Translations under genes and position numbers: made by a program | DNA from: Gammaproteobacteria bacterium | GTDB taxonomy: Bacteria; Pseudomonadota; Gammaproteobacteria; Methylococcales; Methylomonadaceae | Reading direction: 5' to 3' | DNA length: 5,472 nucleotides | Assembly: GCA_024276805.1 (NCBI GenBank) | Contig: JAJRWJ010000053.1 | Location: 1-5,472 of the forward strand | Part shown: positions 1 to 5,301 of the stretch, piece by piece | How positions within the stretch are numbered: the stretch's first letter is position 1 | Layout of the letters: each line of letters begins with the position of its first letter | The notes under the pieces: model-generated | Databases searched by the model: none | What the model was told of the DNA's origin: nothing | The model's input: only the letters and a program-made list of their open reading frames with translations

Positions 1-101
1 AAAAGCAGGTGTATGCCTATGAAACCAAGTGCAACGCCAATGGTGACGACTGTTGTGAAGTTACGGTCGATCTGGAGCCGGTAGAACGTTTTTTCAGCTG
101 A
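1..101 (+). CDS. 3' end of an unidentified gene, V4R-domain-like C-terminus (partial)
   Basis: The gene enters from the left edge. Reading from base 3, an open frame runs 32 codons to a TGA at 99-101. The other two plus-strand frames close at 28-30 (TGA) and at 82-84 (TAG), but the frame-1 peptide has no recognisable character. The visible tail starts KQVYAYETKCNANGDDCC and ends in DLEPVERFFS. A pattern of E-T-K-C, a short Gly/Asp turn, then C-E-V is typical of the end of V4R domains (4-vinyl reductase fold, small-molecule binding, with conserved Cys often linked to metal binding). That comparison is from memory of the family and rests on about 25 residues, so it is tentative. An alternative is any other Cys-containing sensor or regulatory domain. 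It lies 269 bp upstream of the aconitase start on the same strand, with no obvious terminator between them. I am fairly sure that this is coding sequence and less sure of the family. Confidence 0.5.
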   Translation, partial: KQVYAYETKCNANGDDCCEVTVDLEPVERFFS

Positions 102-126
102 TTCCTGCGGTTCTTGTACACTATAG

Positions 127-143
127 ACAGTGGGTTTCACTGT
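127..143. repeat. Short inverted repeat, 6-bp arms with 5-nt spacer
   Basis: ACAGTG at 127-132 is matched by its reverse complement CACTGT at 138-143, with the spacer GGTTT. It lies 26 bp after the stop of the upstream gene. No T-run follows on the plus strand, so it does not look like an intrinsic terminator. It could be a protein-binding site, a minor RNA hairpin or chance; six-bp arms are weak evidence. Confidence 0.3.
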
Positions 144-176
144 GCCATACATTCCCGCTGTCTTTCTCTTGAAGCA

Positions 177-206
177 TTGTCGGATCACCGTCATGTCCCG
201 GATAAT
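177..206 (+). promoter_or_regulatory. Candidate sigma70 promoter for the aconitase gene
   Basis: A -35-like TTGTCG at 177-182 (4 of 6 to consensus) is followed by an 18-bp spacer and a -10-like GATAAT at 201-206 (5 of 6). Transcription would begin near 213 and give a leader of about 158 nt before the aconitase start. A second -10-like box, TATACT at 300-305, lies closer to the gene but has no good -35 at the right distance. Which of the two is used cannot be decided from sequence. Confidence 0.33.
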
Positions 207-303
207 GTGGAGCAATTTTTCCGTTATTTCGACGGCCTGAATACATCCTGAGCTCTGAGACTACCGCAATAAGTAATCCCAGCTGCAACGATCGAAGATT
301 ATA

Positions 304-322
304 CTGGTCATAGTTTGACCAG
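304..322. promoter_or_regulatory. Perfect 7-bp-arm inverted repeat in the aconitase leader, candidate operator
   Basis: CTGGTCA at 304-310 and TGACCAG at 316-322 are exact reverse complements separated by TAGTT. The site overlaps the last bases of the -10-like TATACT (300-305) and lies 48 bp upstream of the aconitase ATG. Arms containing TGGTC and GACCA recall operators of some GntR/FadR-type repressors, though the spacing differs from the classical FadR site. In RNA it would be a 7-bp hairpin with a 5-nt loop. A regulatory role is inferred from position and symmetry only. Confidence 0.4.
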
Positions 323-354
323 CCATTGCAAAACGGCTTCCGGCAGTAAAATTC

Positions 355-361
355 TGAGGAG
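355..361 (+). promoter_or_regulatory. Ribosome binding site of the aconitase gene
   Basis: TGAGGAG, with the core AGGAG at 357-361, ends 9 nt before the ATG at 371. An in-frame TAG at 362-364 rules out any longer start, so this site and the ATG at 371 together fix the N-terminus. Confidence 0.75.
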
Positions 362-370
362 TAGTCCGTC

Positions 371-3091
371 ATGAATGATCACGATCCCTTCGGTGCATTA
401 CAAAAATTGAACCTTGGAAAGGCTGGTTCAGTTTCCTGGTATGCCTTGTCGCAGCTGGAAAAGGCTGGCATTGCGGATATTTCCCGATTGCCCAACACCA
501 TCAAGATACTGTTGGAGTCTGTTTTACGCAACTGCGACGACGTTGCCATCACCCGGGAGCATGTCGCATGCATCGCCAACTGGCAAGCGCATGGCACAAG
601 AACGGAAATACCCTATAAGCCGGCGAGGGTGATATTGCAGGATTTTACCGGCGTGCCCGCGCTCGTCGACCTGGCCGCCATGCGTGACGCGATGCGGAAA
701 CTGGGTGGCGATCCGGGGAAAATCAACCCGTTCATTCCCTGTGACCTGGTCATCGATCATTCGATACAGGTGGATTTTTTTGGCGTGCGGACAGCTCTGG
801 CAATGAATGAAGAACTGGAGTTTCAGCGCAATGCCGAGCGCTATGCATTCCTGAAATGGGGGCAGCATGCCTTCGACAATCTGCGCATCGTTCCGCCGGG
901 TACCGGTATCGTGCATCAGGTCAACCTCGAGTACTTGTCCCGGGTGGTTTTTTTGCACAAGGATAAAAACCTGTGTTTTCCCGACAGCTGCGTCGGTACC
1001 GATTCGCACACGCCGATGGTGAACGGGCTGGGTGTCCTCGCCTGGGGGGTGGGCGGCATCGAGGCGGAAGCGGTGCTCCTGGATCAACCCATTTTCATGC
1101 TCGTTCCCGATGTCATTGGCATCAAACTCACCGGCAAGCTGCCGCCGGGCGTCACCGCCACCGATCTGGTGCTGCGCATCACCGAGTTGTGCAGGGAATT
1201 TGGCGTGGTCGGCAAATTCATCGAATTTTTTGGTTCCGGACTGGCGTCCATGAGCATTCCAGACCGTGCCACGATCAGCAACATGGCGCCGGAACAGGGT
1301 TCCACGGTGAGCTATTTCCCGATAGACGATCAGACGCTCCAATATATGCGCCTTTCCGGACGCAGTCCCGAACAAATCGAACTCACGGAACGCTATGCCA
1401 AGGAACAGGGTCTGTTCCGCACTGACAGCACGCCGGACCCGGAATTCAGCCATATCCTGGAAGTGGATCTCGGCGGTATCGAAGCGTCAATAGCCGGGCC
1501 CAAGCGCCCACAGGACAGGATTCCGCTGTACAAAGTCGGCCCTACCTATCAACAGACACTCACCGCGCCGGCCGGAATCCATGGCATGGGTCTCAGTAAC
1601 GACGAGCTGCAGCGTACCGGCTCCGTTGCCCTGCATGGCGATATCGAGAAAATCACTCATGGCGCCGTGGTCATTGCGGCGATCACTTCCTGCACCAACA
1701 CCAGCAATCCATCAGTGATGCTGGCCGCCGGCCTGGTTGCCAAAAAAGCTGTGGAAAAAGGCCTGACGGTAAAAAATTACGTAAAAACATCGCTCGCCCC
1801 TGGCTCGACGGTGGTGACCGAATATTTGAAAAAATCGGGACTCCTGCCCTACCTGGAACAGCTCGGCTTCAACCTGGTCGGCTATGGCTGCACCACCTGC
1901 ATCGGCAACTCCGGGCCACTGGCAGAACCCGTTGCGCAGGCAATTCTGGACAATCAACTGGTGGTGTCGGCGGTGTTGTCCGGAAACAGAAATTTCGAGG
2001 GCAGGGTACACCCCTTGACGAAAACCAATTATCTGGCCTCTCCGCCGCTGGTCGTGGCCTATGCCCTGGCTGGCAGCACGGCAATCGATATCACCACGGA
2101 ACCATTGGCAATGGACAGGGATGGAAGGCCTGTGTACCTGAAGGATGTCTGGCCAAGCAGTGAGGAAGTCTACGCGGCAACACAGCGCTATGTCACAGCG
2201 GATATGTTTCAGGAACGCTACGCTGATGTTTTCAAGGGCACTGAGCCATGGCAGAAAATCCCCGTGACTGAATCGGAACTGTATGCATGGGATGAAAGTT
2301 CAACTTATATCCGGCGGCCTCCATTCTTCGATGATCAGAGCGGCGCTGCTGACAAAATCGTCCCCCTGAGCGGTATGCGGGTACTGGGCCTGTTCGGTGA
2401 TTCCGTCACCACAGACCATATATCTCCGGCGGGACAAATCGCCCCCGATTCGCCAGCCGCCCGCTATCTCATCGAAAAGGGCATTGCCCGCAAGGACTGG
2501 AACAGCTATGGCTCACGGCGTGGCAACGACCAGGTAATGTGCCGGGGAACCTTCGCCAATATCCGTATTCGTAATCTGCTGGTCCCGGGAAGCGAAGGCA
2601 ATGTCACCCGCTATCATCCAACGGGTGAACGAATGAGTTTTTTCGACGCGGCAATGCAATACCGTGAAGCCGGCATCCCTTTGTGTATATTGGCGGGAAA
2701 AGACTATGGTTCCGGATCATCCCGGGATTGGGCGGCAAAGGGGCCTTTCTTGCTGGGCGTCAGAGCGGTCATTGCGGAGAGTTATGAAAGAATCCACCGC
2801 AGCAATCTCATTGGCATGGGTATCCTGCCGCTGCAATTTGTCAATGGTGAATCCGTCAGCAGCCTCGGGTTGACCGGTTCGGAGATCTATAGCGTGGCTA
2901 TTTCAGATGCTATGGCTGCGCAGCAGGAAGTGGCGGTGACAGCCACGGCAGACAACGGCAAGATGATCAGTTTCAGCACCATTAGCCGCATCGATACGCC
3001 TATAGAAATTGGCTATTACCGCGATGGCGGTATCCTCAGAACAGTGCTGAAAAAACTGCTTGCCGCAGCATCCGGGGGATGCCCTGAATAA
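371..3091 (+). CDS. acnA: Aconitate hydratase A (AcnA/IRP1-type aconitase)
   Basis: This cytoplasmic [4Fe-4S] enzyme interconverts citrate and isocitrate through cis-aconitate in the TCA and glyoxylate cycles. The 906-residue protein is intact and slightly longer than E. coli AcnA (891). The large N-terminal part holds the substrate and cluster domains: DSHTPMVNGLG from residue 211, then SCTNTS with Cys441, and GYGCTTCIGNSGPL with Cys507 and Cys510. These three Cys match the cluster ligands of AcnA/IRP1 in spacing. The C-terminal swivel domain holds GDSVTTDHISPAG (676-688) and YGSGSSRDWAAKGP starting at Tyr779, whose Ser-Ser-Arg (783-785) corresponds to the catalytic Ser/Arg of mitochondrial aconitase. 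The domain order (swivel last) and length separate it from AcnB. The related AcnD (2-methylaconitate pathway) is less likely: the motifs read as AcnA and no prp genes are visible here. The start is set by the AGGAG site and the upstream in-frame stop. A terminator follows at once, so the gene is probably the end of its transcript. No frameshift or missing key residue was seen. Confidence 0.97.
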   Translation: MNDHDPFGALQKLNLGKAGSVSWYALSQLEKAGIADISRLPNTIKILLESVLRNCDDVAITREHVACIANWQAHGTRTEIPYKPARVILQDFTGVPALVDLAAMRDAMRKLGGDPGKINPFIPCDLVIDHSIQVDFFGVRTALAMNEELEFQRNAERYAFLKWGQHAFDNLRIVPPGTGIVHQVNLEYLSRVVFLHKDKNLCFPDSCVGTDSHTPMVNGLGVLAWGVGGIEAEAVLLDQPIFMLVPDVIGIKLTGKLPPGVTATDLVLRITELCREFGVVGKFIEFFGSGLASMSIPDRATISNMAPEQGSTVSYFPIDDQTLQYMRLSGRSPEQIELTERYAKEQGLFRTDSTPDPEFSHILEVDLGGIEASIAGPKRPQDRIPLYKVGPTYQQTLTAPAGIHGMGLSNDELQRTGSVALHGDIEKITHGAVVIAAITSCTNTSNPSVMLAAGLVAKKAVEKGLTVKNYVKTSLAPGSTVVTEYLKKSGLLPYLEQLGFNLVGYGCTTCIGNSGPLAEPVAQAILDNQLVVSAVLSGNRNFEGRVHPLTKTNYLASPPLVVAYALAGSTAIDITTEPLAMDRDGRPVYLKDVWPSSEEVYAATQRYVTADMFQERYADVFKGTEPWQKIPVTESELYAWDESSTYIRRPPFFDDQSGAADKIVPLSGMRVLGLFGDSVTTDHISPAGQIAPDSPAARYLIEKGIARKDWNSYGSRRGNDQVMCRGTFANIRIRNLLVPGSEGNVTRYHPTGERMSFFDAAMQYREAGIPLCILAGKDYGSGSSRDWAAKGPFLLGVRAVIAESYERIHRSNLIGMGILPLQFVNGESVSSLGLTGSEIYSVAISDAMAAQQEVAVTATADNGKMISFSTISRIDTPIEIGYYRDGGILRTVLKKLLAAASGGCPE

Positions 3092-3110
3092 GGCCATCCG
3101 GATTTTTTTT
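3070..3110 (+). terminator. Intrinsic terminator of the aconitase gene
   Basis: ATCCGG at 3070-3075 pairs with CCGGAT at 3098-3103. An alternative inner stem pairs GGATG (3077-3081) with CATCC (3095-3099), extended by further C-G pairs after one mismatch. Eight T residues follow at 3103-3110. The left arm lies in the last codons of acnA and the TAA (3089-3091) sits in the loop, so the terminator is embedded in the end of the gene. Confidence 0.75.
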
Positions 3111-3170
3111 CAGCGCGGATAAGCGAAAAGTTCTAATTTCTAATCTTCTTTGCCAGATTATCCCACAGGA

Positions 3171-3302
3171 TGTCATGCCCGCAGAGCCTGCCCCGGCTTG
3201 AATGGGGGGAAGCGGGCATTCAGTGCCATGAATACCAAGTTTGAACCAACCCCGAAGTCTGGATTCCGGCAATCCCGCCATTCAAGCCGGGGGCAGTTTG
3301 TG
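3171..3302. repeat. Degenerate GC-rich inverted-repeat element
   Basis: An 18-base arm, CTGCCCCGGCTTGAATGG (3188-3205), is matched in inverted orientation at 3278-3296, exact except for one extra G. Smaller stems are nested in it: ATGCCCGC (3175-3182) with GCGGGCAT (3212-3219), and GGATT (3261-3265) with AATCC (3271-3275). Phrases such as TCTGGATTCCGGCAATCCCG resemble dispersed intergenic repeats of the GGATTCC...GGAATCC kind seen in many proteobacterial genomes. It may be a decayed mobile palindromic element that also lends RNA structure between two convergent transcripts. Family membership is an inference; the inverted arms are directly visible. Confidence 0.6.
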
Positions 3303-3342
3303 CCAGAATAATGATCCTCGAAAAAGGATTTTTCAATCTGAG

Positions 3343-3366
3343 AAAGAAGAACTAAAAGAAGAACTA
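3343..3366. repeat. Tandem duplication of a 12-bp unit
   Basis: AAAGAAGAACTA occurs twice head to tail with no mismatch (3343-3354 and 3355-3366). It lies in A-rich intergenic DNA between the convergent genes. Replication slippage is the simplest origin, and copy number could vary between strains. Confidence 0.7.
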
Positions 3367-3430
3367 TTAGCCTGTTTGCATTAGCTCGATACATTACAGT
3401 ACGCCAGTCGGCCTTTCTGCCACTGATGCA

Positions 3431-4630
3431 TTACAGTCTGGCGAAGCCCTGCCTGGCCATGACCTGGGGTGACTGTGTGAGACAGATCATGCCTTGGGCC
3501 CACAAGTGTTTGCAGGCTTTGCCGACATCCTTTTGCCGCATGCCGACCAGCAAAACTTTCCATGAGTTTCCATGTTTGAATTTACGTTGCAAGATTGCCG
3601 TTTTGCCATTTCGGGTAATGCCTTTCAAGCTGGATCGAGCCTTTATGGCGATTGATACGGCTTCTTTTCTGTTCCTGTAAATGCCCAGAAGGATTCCCCA
3701 ACCCGGCAATTTTCCACCTGTCAAGATTCTTTTTCCTGAGTAGCGTCCGCACTGATCGGAGCTGAGACGTACCGGTACTGCTTGCCGACCACTGTTTCCT
3801 GACGTCAGATCAACAATGTTCTTGCCGGATTTCCCCCTTTGCGCCTTGCTGAAACCGGTATCAAGCAAGTGTACCATCCTGCGATTACGGTTGGCGTTGC
3901 TGTTGGAACCCAGAACAACACCGATCAGCCCGATACCCCGGCGTTGCACCGAAGCAACGAGATTGTACCCGGAAGCACAGGTAAAACCGGTTTTGATGCC
4001 GTTTGTTCCCTTATAAGTGCCAAGCAATCTGTTTGAACTGTTTCGGGTGCGGCTCCTGTAGGTAAAAGCAGGTTTGGAAAAATAATGGAAATATTCCGGA
4101 AAATCCTGTTTTAAGCGAAAACCCAGTAGAGCCATGTCCCGTGCCGTTGTTATTTGCAAACTGTCAGGCAGTCCTGATGCATTGCGGAACACTGTGCCGT
4201 TCATGGCCAATTTTCGGGCCTGGAGGTTCATTTGCCGGGCAAATGCTTTTTCGCTGCCTGCCAGCTGTTCCGCCAGCACAACGGCCGCATCGTTTGCTGA
4301 AATGGTGGCGACGGCGGAAATTGCATCATTGACTGATATTGATTCATTTTTGCTTAGCCCCAGGCGCGTGGCAGGCTGCATTGCCGCGTGGGCTGACACA
4401 TTGAGTTTCCTGTTCAGCGCCAGTTTGTTGGATTTCAAGGCGCTGAAAGTCATATACAGGGTCATCATTTTGGTCAGGGAGGCAGGATACCAGCTCTGGT
4501 TTGCATGCACCTGGTACAGAACGATTCCTGATTCCGAATCAATGACAATTTCCGGATACACAGCTGCGCCGCCCCCGGACCAGGCTGTCATCATGATCAA
4601 TGCCAGAATTGAATAAACTGTTTTTTTCAT
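3431..4630 (-). CDS. Secreted D-alanyl-D-alanine carboxypeptidase with C-terminal SPOR domain (peptidase S11)
   Basis: This enzyme trims the terminal D-Ala from peptidoglycan stem pentapeptides in the periplasm, a low-molecular-weight PBP5/6-like activity. The chosen start gives 399 residues. Residues 1-23 are a signal peptide (two Lys, hydrophobic stretch, Gly/Ala-rich end, likely cleavage after GAA before VYPE). All three active-site motifs of the family are present: S51-L-T-K54 (nucleophile and general base), S111-A-N113, and K213-T-G215 in KTGFTCASGYNLVAS. After a linker, residues about 308-390, beginning LPGWGILLGIYRNRKEA, look like a SPOR domain, which binds denuded glycan strands and directs proteins to the division septum. 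The usual PBP5 C-terminal domain and amphipathic anchor are absent. An upstream in-frame ATG at 4657 would add nine residues before the signal peptide and is less likely: the start at 4630 has GAGG just upstream and puts the Lys pair at the N-terminus. A weak minus-strand promoter may lie at 4739-4765 (TTGTAC, 15 bp, TATGAT). The gene converges on acnA and shares no operon here. Confidence 0.9.
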   Translation of the reverse strand: MKKTVYSILALIMMTAWSGGGAAVYPEIVIDSESGIVLYQVHANQSWYPASLTKMMTLYMTFSALKSNKLALNRKLNVSAHAAMQPATRLGLSKNESISVNDAISAVATISANDAAVVLAEQLAGSEKAFARQMNLQARKLAMNGTVFRNASGLPDSLQITTARDMALLGFRLKQDFPEYFHYFSKPAFTYRSRTRNSSNRLLGTYKGTNGIKTGFTCASGYNLVASVQRRGIGLIGVVLGSNSNANRNRRMVHLLDTGFSKAQRGKSGKNIVDLTSGNSGRQAVPVRLSSDQCGRYSGKRILTGGKLPGWGILLGIYRNRKEAVSIAIKARSSLKGITRNGKTAILQRKFKHGNSWKVLLVGMRQKDVGKACKHLWAQGMICLTQSPQVMARQGFARL

Positions 4631-4633
4631 ATG

Positions 4634-4637
4634 CCTC
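4634..4637 (-). promoter_or_regulatory. Ribosome binding site of the carboxypeptidase gene
   Basis: On the minus strand GAGG ends 3 nt before the ATG at 4630. The spacing is short, but it is the best purine-rich site near either possible start. It favours the start that opens with Met-Lys-Lys and a signal peptide over the ATG at 4657. Confidence 0.45.
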
Positions 4638-4806
4638 GAATGCAGAAAAATGCACATGGATGTGCCTGTTGGGGTTTTCTTTCGATAGCTATCAGTCCAA
4701 ATATCAATGTTGTGTCGCAGTGGTTGACAGCCTGTTCAATCATACCGGCAATAATCATCGTACAACTGAGTGTTGTTCCGTTTGCATCATTACAGGCTTC
4801 ATTTCC

Positions 4807-4832
4807 CTGGTTCCCGCGCATTGCGTAGCAAC
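4807..4832 (-). repeat. Degenerate REP-like unit, minus orientation
   Basis: CTGGTTCCCGCGCATTGCGT and the following bases match the reverse complement of the hairpin part of the 67-bp repeat at about 21 of 26 positions. The stem pairing has decayed (AGCAAC where GGGAAC is expected), suggesting an older copy. It lies 40 bp before the first intact unit, in the opposite orientation. Confidence 0.45.
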
Positions 4833-4846
4833 GCTGTGCATCTAGT

Positions 4847-4913
4847 CGTGCAAACGAAGGATGTGACGCTGGCGCGTCGTGGCGAAGTTCCCACGCAGCG
4901 CGTGGGAACCAGA
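4847..4913 (+). repeat. REP-like palindromic repeat, copy 1 of an exact 67-bp pair
   Basis: All 67 bases recur without a mismatch at 5235-5301, 388 bp downstream. The unit has two stem-loops: GACGC/GCGTC with loop TGGC (4865-4878), and a perfect 10-bp stem GTTCCCACGC/GCGTGGGAAC with loop AGC (4887-4909). Weaker similarity extends leftward to 4838 (GCATCT followed by three differing bases). Small GC-rich double-hairpin units in intergenic DNA fit the REP/BIME class. Such units are spread by RAYT transposases in many proteobacteria, but no transposase gene is in this window. Confidence 0.8.
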
Positions 4914-4931
4914 AGCATCCTGCCCTCTCTA

Positions 4932-4978
4932 GTTCCCACGCGTTGCGTGGAAACCCAGTGCAGACGCGCCAGCGTCAC
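4932..4978 (-). repeat. REP-like unit, inverted partner of copy 1 (BIME-like pair)
   Basis: GACGCGCCAGCGTCAC at 4963-4978 is the exact reverse complement of 4863-4878. The hairpin GTTCCCACGC/GCGTGGAAAC at 4932-4954 matches that of copy 1 with one stem mismatch. The two units face each other across 22 bp (4910-4931), so the whole 4863-4978 segment can fold into one long structure with 16-bp outer arms and two inner hairpins. The segment joining the two hairpins of this unit has diverged from copy 1. Confidence 0.7.
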
Positions 4979-5234
4979 GAAATGCCAAGAAAGTCTATAA
5001 TATCTGGAACGCCTATCGACAATCCTTCAGCAGATAAATACATAAGCCGAAATTCGTTATGAGATTTATCAGCCGTAAGCGCCACTTTTTCACGCCTGTA
5101 TCATCACTCCCTGAACACACAGTTTTCTCCCGTTAACGGTGCAATTGGTTCACGCTGCACCAGGTGCAACTTCAAGCCGATCACTGTAAATGAATGCATG
5201 CCAGCGTCATCATCGATAATCATACGCATCTGGA

Positions 5235-5301
5235 CGTGCAAACGAAGGATGTGACGCTGGCGCGTCGTGGCGAAGTTCCCACGCAGCGCGTGGGAACCAG
5301 A
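5235..5301 (+). repeat. REP-like palindromic repeat, copy 2 of an exact 67-bp pair
   Basis: It is identical to 4847-4913 over 67 bases, with the strong hairpin at 5275-5297 and the smaller one at 5253-5266. Unlike copy 1 it has no inverted partner on either side in this window. Complete identity, including positions outside the stems, suggests recent duplication, gene conversion or recent insertion. Confidence 0.8.

Larger units (their letters stand above)
3092..3430. other. Intergenic region between convergent genes, no gene seen
   Basis: These 339 bases separate the 3' ends of the aconitase (plus) and carboxypeptidase (minus) genes. They hold the T-run of the acnA terminator, a degenerate inverted-repeat element (3171-3302), a 12-bp tandem duplication (3343-3366) and a weak 5-bp stem (3314-3318 with 3325-3329) followed by five T on the plus strand. 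The 9-mer CATTACAGT occurs at 3392-3400 and again at 3429-3437, the second copy overlapping the carboxypeptidase stop. I see no clear intrinsic terminator for the minus-strand gene. Short open frames here have no recognisable product or ribosome site. Confidence 0.7.

Noticed and set aside
121..372. 83-codon minus-strand open frame in the aconitase leader
   Set aside because: It runs antisense through the promoter, inverted repeat and Shine-Dalgarno of acnA, has no recognisable domain, and starts inside the acnA start region.
524..1453. 309-codon minus-strand open frame inside acnA
   Set aside because: It is long but lies entirely antisense to strongly conserved aconitase coding sequence. 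Its His/Arg/Gln-rich composition is typical of a shadow frame.
3314..3333. Short hairpin plus five T as a second terminator
   Set aside because: The stem is only 5 bp and AT-rich, on the plus strand far past the strong acnA terminator. It lacks the T-run needed to serve the minus-strand gene.
4134..4616. 160-codon plus-strand open frame inside the carboxypeptidase gene
   Set aside because: It is antisense to the catalytic domain carrying the SLTK and SAN motifs. The translated peptide has no recognisable family.
4724..4755. Perfect -35 box TTGACA (4724-4729) on the plus strand as promoter of a small RNA
   Set aside because: The only -10-like sequence (AATAAT, 4750-4755) is 20 bp away, and no defined transcript or terminator structure follows other than the repeat hairpins.
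4847..5301. Repeats as a CRISPR array
   Set aside because: There are only two identical copies, 388 bp apart, with palindromic double hairpins and no regular spacers or cas genes.
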